Below, in pieces: positions 44,291 to 53,386 of a stretch of DNA of 64,000 nucleotides. The stretch's first letter is position 1; each line of letters opens with the position of its first letter. The stretch comes from Flavobacterium aquaticum (lineage in GTDB: Bacteria > Bacteroidota > Bacteroidia > Flavobacteriales > Flavobacteriaceae): assembly GCF_003259835.1 (NCBI RefSeq), contig NZ_QLMI01000004.1, forward strand, positions 307,983-371,982, read 5' to 3'. Below the pieces are notes generated by a model, which was not told the DNA's origin, did not search any database, and was given only the letters and a program-made list of their open reading frames with translations. The position numbers were made by a program, and so were the translations under genes.

Positions 44291-45037
44291 ATGATGCTCA
44301 TTCGCTACTTATCGCAAATAGGAAAATACTTCATCATGTTGAAAGAAATTTTCAACAAGCCCACTAAATGGTCTGCCATGAAGCAATTAATCTTTAAAGA
44401 AATTGATGATTTAATTATCGATTCACTTGGAATTGTTTCTTTTATATCATTTTTCGTAGGTGGTGTTGTAGCTATTCAAACAGCATTAAACTTAACCAAT
44501 CCGTTAATCCCAAAATATTTGATTGGATTTGCAACACGTCAATCGGTTGTTTTAGAATTTGCACCTACCTTTATTTCCATCATTATGGCTGGAAAAATGG
44601 GTTCATTCATCACATCAAGTATTGGAACCATGCGTGTTACCGAACAAATTGATGCTTTGGAAGTTATGGGTGTTAATTCTTTAAACTATTTGGTTTTTCC
44701 AAAAATAATTGCTTTACTTTTATATCCGTTCGTAATTGGATTAAGTATGTTTTTAGGAGTTTTTGGAGGTTGGATGGCAGCCGTTTATGGCGGATTTACT
44801 ACAAGTTTCGAATTCACAACTGGACTTCAAACTGAATTTATTCCGTTTCATATTGCTTATGCCTTCATTAAAACTATTGTTTTTGCCTTCATTTTAGCTA
44901 CAATTCCTTCGTTTCATGGCTATTACATGAAAGGTGGCGCTTTAGAAGTAGGAAAAGCGAGTACCGTTTCATTCGTTTGGACATCGGTAGTAATCATTTT
45001 AATGAACTTTATATTAACACAACTTCTTTTAAGCTAA
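44291..45037 (+). CDS. mlaE: MlaE-family ABC permease
   Basis: 248 residues with about five transmembrane helices. MlaE signature: FAPTFISIIMAGKMGSFITSSIGTMRVTEQIDALEVMGVNSLNYLVFPK. MlaE is the membrane subunit of the phospholipid transporter that keeps outer membrane lipid asymmetry. Its stop overlaps the mlaF start by one base. No mlaD (MCE domain) gene is in the window; in this group it is often elsewhere. Confidence 0.93.
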   Translation: MMLIRYLSQIGKYFIMLKEIFNKPTKWSAMKQLIFKEIDDLIIDSLGIVSFISFFVGGVVAIQTALNLTNPLIPKYLIGFATRQSVVLEFAPTFISIIMAGKMGSFITSSIGTMRVTEQIDALEVMGVNSLNYLVFPKIIALLLYPFVIGLSMFLGVFGGWMAAVYGGFTTSFEFTTGLQTEFIPFHIAYAFIKTIVFAFILATIPSFHGYYMKGGALEVGKASTVSFVWTSVVIILMNFILTQLLLS

Positions 45038-45807
45038 TGATTGAAGTAAAAAATATCGTAAAAAAGTTTGGTGAACAAACCGTTTTAAAAGGAGTTTCTA
45101 CTCGTTTTGAAGCTGGAATGACCAATCTTATTATTGGACAAAGTGGCTCTGGAAAGACCGTTTTCTTAAAATCGTTATTAGGAATTCATACACCTGATAG
45201 CGGCACTATTTCTTTTGATGGTAGAATTTATTCCGAACTTTCTAATGATGAGAGACGTGAATTGAGAACCGAAATTGGAATGGTTTTTCAAGGAAGTGCC
45301 CTTTTTGATAGCATGACGGTTGAAGAAAACATTGGATTTCCACTAAAAATGTTTACCAATAAATCGGTTAAGGAGATTAAAGAACGCGTAGATTTTGTTA
45401 TTGATAGAGTTCACTTAGTTAATGCGCATCAAAAGCGACCATCTGAAATTTCGGGTGGAATGCAAAAACGTGTGGCGATTGCGAGAGCGATTGTAAATAA
45501 TCCGAAATATCTTTTTTGTGATGAACCAAACTCGGGCTTAGACCCAAAAACTGCGATTGTAATTGATAATTTGATTCAGGAAATTACACAAGAATACAAC
45601 ATTACCACAGTAATCAACACACACGATATGAACTCGGTAATGGAAATTGGTGAAAAAATCGTGTTCTTAAAAAATGGTTTATTAGAATGGGAAGGTTCTA
45701 ACAAAGAAATATTCAAAACCGATAACGAAGCCGTTACCGATTTTGTATATTCTTCTGAGTTATTCAAACGTGTTCGAAAAATGTATTTAGAAGATGATGT
45801 AAAATAG
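45037..45807 (+). CDS. mlaF: MlaF-family ABC transporter ATP-binding protein
   Basis: 256 residues from the ATG at 45037, overlapping the mlaE stop by one base; the longer frame from 44977 lies in mlaE. Walker A GQSGSGKTV, Q-loop FQGSALFDSMTVEEN, signature ISGGMQKRVAIARA, Walker B YLFCDEPNSGLDP and H-loop NTHD are intact. It energises lipid transport by MlaE. Converges with the next gene 2 bp away. Confidence 0.93.
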   Translation: MIEVKNIVKKFGEQTVLKGVSTRFEAGMTNLIIGQSGSGKTVFLKSLLGIHTPDSGTISFDGRIYSELSNDERRELRTEIGMVFQGSALFDSMTVEENIGFPLKMFTNKSVKEIKERVDFVIDRVHLVNAHQKRPSEISGGMQKRVAIARAIVNNPKYLFCDEPNSGLDPKTAIVIDNLIQEITQEYNITTVINTHDMNSVMEIGEKIVFLKNGLLEWEGSNKEIFKTDNEAVTDFVYSSELFKRVRKMYLEDDVK

Positions 45808-45809
45808 TG

Positions 45810-46865
45810 TTACTTTAATTTTGATACTATTTGCTTAATATCTTGCTCTTTATTTTTTGGATAAATCAACAAAACATCATCTTTATCTACGATAATATAA
45901 TCGGTTAAACCATCAATAACAACGAGTTTTTTTCCTTCAGTTCTGATTATGTTATTAGTAGCATTTTCCAAATAAACAGAAGCATTAACTACGGCATTTT
46001 CTTGTTCGTCTTTTGGTAATTTATCGTATAATGAACCCCAAGTTCCTAGATCGTTCCAATCGAAAGTTGCTGGTAACACATAGACATTTTGTGCTTTTTC
46101 TAGAATAGCATAATCCACCGAAATATTTTGAGCTAACGGATAATTATCTTTGATAAATGACGCTTCTTTTTCAGTATTTAAAGCTTCATAACCGTTCATG
46201 AAATGATCATACATCACTGGTTGAAACTCTTCATAGGCTTTTAAAACCGATTTCGCACTCCAAACAAAAATTCCAGCATTCCAAAGATAATTTCTGCTTT
46301 GAATAAACTTTCTTGCTGTAGCATAATCTGGTTTTTCTCTGAATTGTTTTACTTTCTTGATTGGACGAGAATCTAATTTATCAAATTCAATATAACCGTA
46401 ACCAGTGTTGGCGAATGTTGGTAAAATTCCTAAAGTCATTAAGTTTTCATCGCGTTCACAAAAATCAAAAGCATGTTGCAAATTAGAACAAAACTGCATT
46501 TCATCTTCAATCCAATGATCAGACGGAGCAACAACCATTATAGCATCTGGATTTTGCTTTTTAATCTTCAATGAAGCATACAAAATACAAGGTGCGGTAT
46601 TTCGCATTACAGGTTCTAGAATAATTTGCTCTTGCTTTACCATTGGCAATTGCTCTAAAACAATGCTATTATAATCCTCATGAGTAAGGATTAAAATATT
46701 TTCCTTTGGTATGATTTGAGACAAACGAGTAAACGTTTTTTGAATTAGTGTTTCACCAGTTCCTAACATGTCGTGAAATTGCTTAGGAAACTCGGCTGTA
46801 CTCACAGGCCAAAAACGAGAACCAACTCCCCCAGCCATCAATATTGCGTAATAATTTTTGTTCAT
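45810..46865 (-). CDS. manC: Mannose-1-phosphate guanylyltransferase
   Basis: 351 residues. N-terminal nucleotide-binding LMAGGVGSRFWPVS, PKQFHDMLG, APSDHWI, FREKPD and NYLWNAGIFVWSAKS are typical. The length covers only the guanylyltransferase domain; no C-terminal mannose-6-phosphate isomerase is fused. It makes GDP-mannose for surface polysaccharide. Divergent-style neighbours do not suggest an operon; the SprT-like gene is 27 bp upstream on the same strand. Confidence 0.92.
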   Translation of the reverse strand: MNKNYYAILMAGGVGSRFWPVSTAEFPKQFHDMLGTGETLIQKTFTRLSQIIPKENILILTHEDYNSIVLEQLPMVKQEQIILEPVMRNTAPCILYASLKIKKQNPDAIMVVAPSDHWIEDEMQFCSNLQHAFDFCERDENLMTLGILPTFANTGYGYIEFDKLDSRPIKKVKQFREKPDYATARKFIQSRNYLWNAGIFVWSAKSVLKAYEEFQPVMYDHFMNGYEALNTEKEASFIKDNYPLAQNISVDYAILEKAQNVYVLPATFDWNDLGTWGSLYDKLPKDEQENAVVNASVYLENATNNIIRTEGKKLVVIDGLTDYIIVDKDDVLLIYPKNKEQDIKQIVSKLK

Positions 46866-46892
46866 TTTTTGAAAGATTTTTTTGCTGCTTTT

Positions 46893-47495
46893 CTAATTGG
46901 GCAACAATTCCACTTCAGCATTGGGTTGAAACAGATATAATCGTCCAGAACTTATTTCTAAACATTCATATCGCTTAACTCTTAATGCTATTTTCTTAAA
47001 AATTTTCCCATTGTGAATTCTAAAATGACTTCCCATTGGAATTTCAAAGATATAATTTTTATCGGTTTCTTTTTGGTCAAATTGCTTTAAAGCGATGGCT
47101 AATTTTGCATCAGTATCGCTACTCGCTTTTGGATTTCTAAAATGTTTAGCAAGTAATGGCAACAATTGATTTGGAAATATTTCTGGACGAATAAATGGCA
47201 CCATCATTCTTTGAAAAGTGAGCTTCCATTCATCGCCATGCGGTTTTATGTTACGACCATATTTTTCGAAAGCTACCAAATGCGCAATTTCGTGAATTAA
47301 TGTAATTAAAAATCGGTATTTATTCAAACTAGCATTCACAGTAATCAAATGATAGCCTTGTGCGTCTTTTCGATAATCTCCATGACGAGTTTGACGTTCA
47401 TTAACGATTTTTAGATGCACATGATTCGCTTTGATTAACTCAAAACAATGATGAACTGCGTGTTCGGGTAAGTATTTTTGTAAAACTTCGCTCAA
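46893..47495 (-). CDS. SprT-like zinc metalloprotease-domain protein (TTG start)
   Basis: 200 residues. SprT-like motif HEIAHLVAFEKYGRNIKPHGDEWK with His68, Glu69, His72 and His86. In eukaryotic Spartan such a domain cleaves DNA-protein crosslinks; bacterial members are uncharacterised. The only frame-consistent start is TTG at 47495, directly after an in-frame TAA that is the stop of the restored Bro-N frame. Translation may be coupled to the gene upstream. Confidence 0.82.
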   Translation of the reverse strand: MSEVLQKYLPEHAVHHCFELIKANHVHLKIVNERQTRHGDYRKDAQGYHLITVNASLNKYRFLITLIHEIAHLVAFEKYGRNIKPHGDEWKLTFQRMMVPFIRPEIFPNQLLPLLAKHFRNPKASSDTDAKLAIALKQFDQKETDKNYIFEIPMGSHFRIHNGKIFKKIALRVKRYECLEISSGRLYLFQPNAEVELLPN

Positions 47496-47629
47496 TTATT
47501 TATCAATCTTTTTATTAGCATCACGCAAAGATTTTGCATTTAGCGAACTAACTACTTTTTTTCCTGTTTTAGCTTCTAACTCTTTGAGTGCTACTTTTGC
47601 TACATTTCCTCCTTGTTTTGCAACTTTTT
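47496..47629 (-). other. Out-of-frame C-terminal coding segment of the Bro-N gene
   Basis: In the -1 shifted frame this segment encodes GGNVAKVALKELEAKTGKK and KSLRDANKKIDK, then TAA at 47498-47496. Its family-like sequence is the evidence that the Bro-N gene is interrupted at the A5 run and not merely short. Confidence 0.75.
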
Positions 47630-48331
47630 GCTTTCTTCAAACGATTCAGGGCTTACAGCTTGTGAAATATCTTTGGTTGAAGCTTCGGCTAACATATTTA
47701 AAATCAATTCGGTATTAGTCATATTATCCCGAAGATTTTCTTTTTTCAACCCTTTTAAAATTTTATACTCTTTCGTTGTTTTTCCTGACCAAGACTTTGA
47801 AATAATATCGGTTAAAGTGGCAAACTGTTGTCCTTCTTTTAATCCTCTATTTTTCCATTCGTCTGTTAATTCTTTACGAATTTCGATGCTTTTTAATCGC
47901 TGGTTAATCCAGCTTTCGGAATATCCTAATTGTAAATATTGTTCTAAAGCTCTATCAATAGTTAGTTCTGGATCTTGTATTTCATCTAATCTTTCAGATG
48001 CAATTTGGGCTAACCATAATTTAAAAGGTTCCGCTTTTGGTGACGGAATGGATTGAATTAATCGAAAAAGTTGCTCTGTATCTGCCACATCGGTTAGTCG
48101 CATTTTACCATCAGGAGCTTGCATTTTCAACTGTCCGATTTTATCGGACACTTCACTTCCTTCTTTAATCAACTTCGATTTTAAATCACTCCAATACTTT
48201 CTTGGACGATCACTATTGGTTAAAACTTCTATTACATCGACAATAGAAACATACCACTTTTCTTGCTCTGCATCCCAAGCAGTTCTAACTTTTCTGTCTT
48301 CAAATAATTGAATGGCGTTTACTTTTGTCAT
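47600..48331 (-). CDS. Bro-N family (phage antirepressor-like) protein, frameshifted C-terminus
   Basis: 243 residues as it reads. N-terminal Bro-N-like domain (about 1-110): QLFEDRKVRTAWDAEQEKWY, VSIVDVIEVLTNSDRPRKYW, LTDVADTEQLFRLIQSIPS. A conserved downstream region follows (ASERLDEIQDPELTIDRALEQYLQLGYSESWINQRL). The frame goes out at an A5 run (47625-47629) near residue 233. One extra A would restore a further C-terminal stretch ending at 47496, which includes NVAKVALKELEAKTGKKVV and KSLRDANKKIDK. So this is a recent frameshift or sequencing slip. Bro-N proteins bind DNA in phages; chromosomal copies are of unknown role. Confidence 0.75.
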   Translation of the reverse strand: MTKVNAIQLFEDRKVRTAWDAEQEKWYVSIVDVIEVLTNSDRPRKYWSDLKSKLIKEGSEVSDKIGQLKMQAPDGKMRLTDVADTEQLFRLIQSIPSPKAEPFKLWLAQIASERLDEIQDPELTIDRALEQYLQLGYSESWINQRLKSIEIRKELTDEWKNRGLKEGQQFATLTDIISKSWSGKTTKEYKILKGLKKENLRDNMTNTELILNMLAEASTKDISQAVSPESFEESKKLQNKEEM

Positions 48332-48368
48332 GGTCTTATAATTTAAATGAAATACAATTTACGAAAAA

Positions 48369-49052
48369 TTACGGAGTTGAAGATGAAACTTGCAATACTT
48401 TTCCGTTATAATATTTGTTTCCGGTTAAGGAGAAATTGAAGATATAATCTGCCATTTCTTTTGCTGAAAGTGGCGCTTCGTAACCTGGAAAAGCTTCTTG
48501 TAACATTTCGGTATTAACCGCTCCAAGTGCTAAAACATTGAAGGCGATTCCTTGTTCTTTATATTCTTCTGCTAATAATTCGGATAAGGTAATTACCGCA
48601 CCTTTGCTTGAGGAATAAGCGGCTAATCCAGCGAATTTCATACTACCTTGAATACCTCCCATCGAACTTATAGTCACAACATGACTTCCTTTTTCCATGT
48701 ATGGAATACAGATTTTTGTTAATTCGGCAACAGCAAAAACATTGACTTTGTATATGCTTTGAAATTCCTCTGAAGTAATTTGCGTGAATTGTTTATGCAA
48801 CAAACTTCCTGCATTATGAATTAAAACATCTACTTTTTTCCATGTTCGATTGATAAAATTTTCCACTTGAAGTAATTCTTCGGGATTTGAAATATCAATT
48901 GACAAACACGTAATGTTTTGATTTTCGATTAACTCTTTTGGAGTTTTTCGAGAAATAGCTAACACTTGGTGTCCAGCGTTTGCAAATTGCAAGGCTAATT
49001 CGTAACCTATTCCACGAGAAGTTCCCGTTATGATGATGTTTTTACTTTTCAT
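48369..49052 (-). CDS. SDR-family oxidoreductase
   Basis: 227 residues. NAD(P)-binding TGTSRGIGYELA (residues about 9-20), NAG motif HNAGSL, catalytic Ser in VTISSMGG and YxxxK as YSSSK. Classical short-chain dehydrogenase/reductase; substrate unknown. Its 5' end overlaps the M28 peptidase 3' end by 11 nt, so both are probably one transcript. Confidence 0.9.
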   Translation of the reverse strand: MKSKNIIITGTSRGIGYELALQFANAGHQVLAISRKTPKELIENQNITCLSIDISNPEELLQVENFINRTWKKVDVLIHNAGSLLHKQFTQITSEEFQSIYKVNVFAVAELTKICIPYMEKGSHVVTISSMGGIQGSMKFAGLAAYSSSKGAVITLSELLAEEYKEQGIAFNVLALGAVNTEMLQEAFPGYEAPLSAKEMADYIFNFSLTGNKYYNGKVLQVSSSTP

Positions 49053-50007
49053 TTAATTTGATTTCTTTTTTTGGGGCATTTATCATTTTTTCTAAAACTG
49101 GAATTGTTTTGGAAATCACAGTCGTCATGTGTTTTGTATCCATTAATTCAAACTCATCATCTGGTTGGTGATAGAATTGAAAATTTTCAAAATCAAAAGT
49201 CGAAACCGTTTGTGCTGGAACATTAAATTCAGTAAAAAACGGATAATTATCAGATGCTCTGAACAACATGTATTTGGTTTCAATTGGTAAATAACCCACT
49301 AACTTTTCTCCTGCATATTCGTTAATTGTAGTCGCCATGTTGGATTTTCCGAAACCTGTTAGATAGAAATCCATTCCTTTGTCTTTCATTGGCACTCCAA
49401 TCATTTCAAAATTGAACATGAAATACAAATCCATTTTTTGTTCTTTCAATTTTGCTGCCAAATGTTTTGAACCTAAAAGTCCTTTTTCCTCTGCAGAAAA
49501 GAATACAAAAAGTACACTTCGCTTGTTATTTTTGAATTTAGCGAAATATTTAGCTACTTCAGTAACCGCTGTGGTTCCAGTTGCGTTGTCGTTTGCACCA
49601 TTTACAATCACATCAGCATTCACCCCATTTTGTAACATTCCGATATGATCATAATGCGCTCCGATTACCACAAATTCATTTTTTAATTTTTTATCCGTTC
49701 CTTCAATATAACCTACAATATTGAAAGCAGGTTTGTCAAAATTTGATAACGTATCACGATAAGTTTTAAAGTATGGTTTGATTCCGTTTTCTTTTAATAG
49801 ATTTTCTAAATAAACCGCAGCCTTTTCGATTCCTTCACTTCCCGAATCTCTTCCTTCTAGTTCATCAGAAGTCAAATAAGACAAAGTCTTAATAACGTTT
49901 TCTTCTGAAACTTGGTAATTGACATTAGAAATATTTTTCGAAGTAACATTGGTTTGTGCATGCAATGACAATCCAACGAAAGAAATTAGGAATACGATTT
50001 TTTTCAT
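49042..50007 (-). CDS. Exported M28-family metallopeptidase
   Basis: 321 residues from the ATG at 50007, which starts a signal peptide (IVFLISFVGLSLHAQ); the longer frame from 50076 runs through the pdhC terminator. M28 metal ligands: GAHYDHIG (His-Tyr-Asp), NGANDNATGT (Asp), FFSAEEKGLLGS (Glu-Glu) and a later Asp/His region (VSTFDFENFQFYHQPDDEF). These fit a two-zinc aminopeptidase or carboxypeptidase in the periplasm. Confidence 0.92.
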   Translation of the reverse strand: MKKIVFLISFVGLSLHAQTNVTSKNISNVNYQVSEENVIKTLSYLTSDELEGRDSGSEGIEKAAVYLENLLKENGIKPYFKTYRDTLSNFDKPAFNIVGYIEGTDKKLKNEFVVIGAHYDHIGMLQNGVNADVIVNGANDNATGTTAVTEVAKYFAKFKNNKRSVLFVFFSAEEKGLLGSKHLAAKLKEQKMDLYFMFNFEMIGVPMKDKGMDFYLTGFGKSNMATTINEYAGEKLVGYLPIETKYMLFRASDNYPFFTEFNVPAQTVSTFDFENFQFYHQPDDEFELMDTKHMTTVISKTIPVLEKMINAPKKEIKLNEK

Positions 50008-50033
50008 AGTTTTCAGTTTTAAGTAAAAATAAA

Positions 50034-50058
50034 AAAATCCCAAATAAATCGGGATTTT
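50034..50058 (-). terminator. Intrinsic terminator after pdhC
   Basis: AAAATCCC-9 nt-GGGATTTT with a T-run on the minus strand, about 22 nt after the stop at 50080. Confidence 0.75.
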
Positions 50059-50079
50059 GTATGATAAATTTAACACTTA

Positions 50080-51675
50080 TTATGCTAACATCGTTACTGG
50101 ATTTTCCATAAACGCTTTGAACGTTTGTAAGAATTGAGCTCCTGTTGCTCCGTCCACTGTTCTGTGGTCGCAAGCTAAAGTAACTGTCATTGTGTTTCCA
50201 ACTACGATTTGTCCGTTTTTAACTACTGGTTTTTCAATAATAGCACCAACAGATAAAATAGCAGAATTTGGTTGGTTGATAATAGAAGTAAACGACTGAA
50301 TTCCGAACATTCCTAAATTAGAAATAGTGAACGTACTTCCTTCCATTTCAGCAGGTTGAATTTTTTTAGATTTTGCTTTTCCAGCTAAATCTTTGACGTT
50401 AGCACCAATTTGAGTTAAACTCATTTGATCTGTAAATTTCAATACTGGAACCATTAATCCGTCTTCAACTGCTACTGCAACACCAATATTCACGTGGTGA
50501 TTGATTACCATTGCATCTTCTCTCCATTGTGAATTTACTTGTGGATGTTTTTTCAATGCCATCGCACTTGCTTTGATTACCATATCATTGAAGGAAACTT
50601 TCGTTTCTGGCAATCCGTTAATCATATTTCTTGAAGCAATAGCATTGTCCATATCCAACTCGATAGTTAAATAATAATGCGGTGCTGTAAATTTAGATTC
50701 TGATAATCTTCTCGCAATGGTTTTACGCATTTGCGAATTTTTGATTTCTTCTTGGAAAACTTCTCCTGCTGGAACAAATGGTTTCACAGCTGCAACTGCA
50801 CTTGTAGCTTCTGCAACGGCTTGAGTTGGAGTTGCAACGGCAGATGGAGAGAAATTCTCTACATCCGATTTTACAATTCTTCCATTTTCACCTGAACCTT
50901 TTACTTGAGACAAGTTGATTCCTTTATCTTGAGCAATTTTTTTAGCTAATGGAGAAGCAAAAACTCTATTTGAAGTAGCTTGTTCTGTTACCACAACTGC
51001 TTGAGCAACTTCTTTTACTTCTTCTGCTTTTGGAGCTTCAACAACAGCACCAACTTTATAATTAGCCGCAATTCCTGAAACATCAGTTCCTGCTGGTCCT
51101 AAAATTGCTAAGATGGTATCAACTGGAGCAGAATCACCTTCTTGTACTCCGATATATAATAATGTTCCTGCATTAAAAGATTCGAATTCCATAGTAGCTT
51201 TATCTGTTTCGATTTCAGCTAAAATGTCGCCTTCTTTTACAGCATCTCCTACTTTTTTCAACCAAGTTGCAACTGTTCCTGTTGTCATAGTATCAGACAA
51301 ACGAGGCATCGTTACAACTTTTACACCAGCTGGCATCTCGACTGCGCTCGATGTGACAGATTTAGTTTCTTCTACTACTTTTTCTTCTTTGGTTTCCGTA
51401 GCAGTTCCGCCACTTAATAAAGCTGAAATATCTTCACCAGCTGTTCCAATAATCGCTAACAAAGAATCTACTGGAGCCGATTGACCTTCTTGAATTCCGA
51501 TGTGTAATAAAACACCATCATGGAAAGATTCGAATTCCATTGTAGCTTTATCCGTTTCAATTTCGGCTAAAATATCACCTGTTTTGATTGTATCACCCAC
51601 TTTTTTTAACCAAGTCGCTACAACTCCTTCGGTCATCGTATCACTCAAACGGGGCATTGTTATAATTTGTGCCAT
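50080..51675 (-). CDS. pdhC: Pyruvate dehydrogenase E2 (dihydrolipoyl acetyltransferase), two lipoyl domains
   Basis: 531 residues. Two tandem lipoyl domains (residues about 1-80 and 120-200), each with the lipoylation site ETDKATMEFESF, are joined by Ala/Thr/Val-rich linkers. A peripheral-subunit binding domain follows (FASPLAKKIAQDKGINLSQV), then the catalytic domain with DHRTVDGATGAQFL near the C-terminus. It passes acetyl groups to CoA. pdhA lies just upstream with a 5-bp gap; E1-beta is not adjacent. Confidence 0.95.
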   Translation of the reverse strand: MAQIITMPRLSDTMTEGVVATWLKKVGDTIKTGDILAEIETDKATMEFESFHDGVLLHIGIQEGQSAPVDSLLAIIGTAGEDISALLSGGTATETKEEKVVEETKSVTSSAVEMPAGVKVVTMPRLSDTMTTGTVATWLKKVGDAVKEGDILAEIETDKATMEFESFNAGTLLYIGVQEGDSAPVDTILAILGPAGTDVSGIAANYKVGAVVEAPKAEEVKEVAQAVVVTEQATSNRVFASPLAKKIAQDKGINLSQVKGSGENGRIVKSDVENFSPSAVATPTQAVAEATSAVAAVKPFVPAGEVFQEEIKNSQMRKTIARRLSESKFTAPHYYLTIELDMDNAIASRNMINGLPETKVSFNDMVIKASAMALKKHPQVNSQWREDAMVINHHVNIGVAVAVEDGLMVPVLKFTDQMSLTQIGANVKDLAGKAKSKKIQPAEMEGSTFTISNLGMFGIQSFTSIINQPNSAILSVGAIIEKPVVKNGQIVVGNTMTVTLACDHRTVDGATGAQFLQTFKAFMENPVTMLA

Positions 51676-51680
51676 AGTTC

Positions 51681-52679
51681 TTATAATTTATGTGGAATGA
51701 AAGGATAATTTTCTTGTTCGTACACTACGTCATATAACTGTTGAGCTTCTGGGAATGGAGATTCTTCAGCGAATTTCTCACATTCAGCCACTAAATCAGC
51801 TACTCTTTGATCGATTACTTCGATTTCAGCTTCTGTTGCGTAGTTATTTTCTTTGATTACATCTAAAACTTGAATAATTGGATCAATTTTTTTGTATTCT
51901 TCCACTTCTTCTTTCGTTCTATATAATTGTGCATCAGACATTGAGTGTCCTCTGTAACGGTATGTTTTCATTTCTAAGAAAGTTGGTCCGTCTCCACGAC
52001 GCGCTCTTTCCATTGCTTCGTGCATTGCTTCAGCTACTTTTACTGGATTCATTCCATCAACTGGCCCACAAGGCATTTCGTATCCTAAACCAAGTTTCCA
52101 AATATCAGTATGGTTAGCCGTTCTTTCTACAGAAGTTCCCATAGCATAACCGTTGTTTTCAACGATGAATACTACTGGTAATTTCCAGTTCATTGCCATA
52201 TTGAAAGCCTCGTGCAAAGAACCTTGACGAGCAGCACCATCACCAAAATAAGTTAAAGTAACACCGCCAGTTTCAAAATATTTGTCTGCAAAAGCAATAC
52301 CTGCTCCTACTGGAATTTGCGCTCCTACGATACCGTGTCCTCCATAAAAACCATGTTCTTTTGAGAAAATATGCATCGATCCACCCATACCTTTTGAAGT
52401 ACCTGTTACTTTTCCGTACAATTCTGCCATTACTTTTCTTGGATCTACACCCATTCCAATTGGCTGAACGTGGTTACGGTAAGCGGTAATCATTTTATCT
52501 TTAGACAAGTCCATTGCATGTAAAGCTCCAGCTAAAACAGCTTCTTGACCATTATAAAGGTGCAAAAACCCTCTAACTTTTTGTTGGATATAAACAGCGG
52601 CAAGTTTATCTTCAAACTTTCTCCAAAATAGCATGTCTTCATACCATTTTAGGTAAACTTCTCTTGTAATTGGTTTCAT
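51681..52679 (-). CDS. pdhA: Pyruvate dehydrogenase E1 component, alpha subunit
   Basis: 332 residues from the ATG at 52679 (MKPITREVYLKWYEDMLFWR); the frame upstream to 52730 adds no conserved residues. The thiamine diphosphate motif GDGAARQGSLHEAFNMA...VENN is present, as is the phosphorylation-type loop YRYRGHSMSDAQLYR. It decarboxylates pyruvate with E1-beta, whose gene is not in the window. Confidence 0.95.
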   Translation of the reverse strand: MKPITREVYLKWYEDMLFWRKFEDKLAAVYIQQKVRGFLHLYNGQEAVLAGALHAMDLSKDKMITAYRNHVQPIGMGVDPRKVMAELYGKVTGTSKGMGGSMHIFSKEHGFYGGHGIVGAQIPVGAGIAFADKYFETGGVTLTYFGDGAARQGSLHEAFNMAMNWKLPVVFIVENNGYAMGTSVERTANHTDIWKLGLGYEMPCGPVDGMNPVKVAEAMHEAMERARRGDGPTFLEMKTYRYRGHSMSDAQLYRTKEEVEEYKKIDPIIQVLDVIKENNYATEAEIEVIDQRVADLVAECEKFAEESPFPEAQQLYDVVYEQENYPFIPHKL

Positions 52680-52840
52680 TTTGGTTTGTTTTTTTAATAC
52701 AATTGAATTGCGAAAGACTTTATTTGTCAATCACAATTTTACGAACAGCAAAAATACTACATAGAACCTGATTGAAAAAATTAAATTCTACGATTTTTGT
52801 ATTTTTTATAACAAAATCGATAAAAAAAGTTACGAAATCG

Positions 52841-53320
52841 TTATAGGTGATTCTTATCAAAAACTAATGGCAGGATATTTTTTAATGAATCTGACTTATA
52901 AATATCTCCTTTTGCTCCCATAAAGAAAATAGCGATTGGCAAATCTTGTTTGAATTCGTACTCAGCAATTGCTTGTCTACAGCTTCCACATGGCGGAATT
53001 GGCTCTTCTAAATCTCTATCCTGTGGAGATGCTGTGATGAACATTTTTACAATTTTTGCATTTGGATAAGTTGCACCCGCATAATAAATTGCCACACGCT
53101 CTGCGCATAATCCTGATGGATAAGCTGCGTTTTCCTGATTAGAACCTTGAATCACTTCTCCGTTATCTAGAAGAATGGCTGCTCCTACTGTGAATTTAGA
53201 ATAAGGCGCATAGGCTTTACTTCTTGCTTCAAATGCTTGAGACATTAAACTTATTTCTTCTTGAGATAATTCGTCTTTTGATAGTACCGAAATGGTCGTG
53301 TTTATTGAAATTTGCTTCAT
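52841..53320 (-). CDS. cdd: Cytidine deaminase
   Basis: 159 residues from the ATG at 53320; a TTG at 53340 lies in the terminator of porV. Zinc motifs: CAE in YPSGLCAERVAIYY, and PCGSCRQAIAEYE (PCxxC). It deaminates cytidine and deoxycytidine. Single gene downstream of the porU-porV terminator. Confidence 0.95.
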   Translation of the reverse strand: MKQISINTTISVLSKDELSQEEISLMSQAFEARSKAYAPYSKFTVGAAILLDNGEVIQGSNQENAAYPSGLCAERVAIYYAGATYPNAKIVKMFITASPQDRDLEEPIPPCGSCRQAIAEYEFKQDLPIAIFFMGAKGDIYKSDSLKNILPLVFDKNHL

Positions 53321-53334
53321 ATGTAAGGAAAAAA

Positions 53335-53365
53335 AATCCAAATTCTAAAAATAAGAATTTGGATT
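53335..53365 (-). terminator. Intrinsic terminator of the porU-porV operon
   Basis: AATCCAAATTCT-7 nt-AGAATTTGGATT, a 12-bp perfect stem, with a T-run on the minus strand; 21 nt after the porV stop. Confidence 0.85.
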
Positions 53366-53386
53366 GTTTATTAATTTATTTTTTGT

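Noticed and set aside
47613..48056. Plus-strand open frame opposite the Bro-N gene
   Set aside because: Shadow; the minus strand gives recognisable Bro-N sequence even past the frameshift.
51113..51700. Repeated plus-strand frames opposite pdhC containing near-identical sequences
   Set aside because: They arise from the two tandem lipoyl domains read on the wrong strand.
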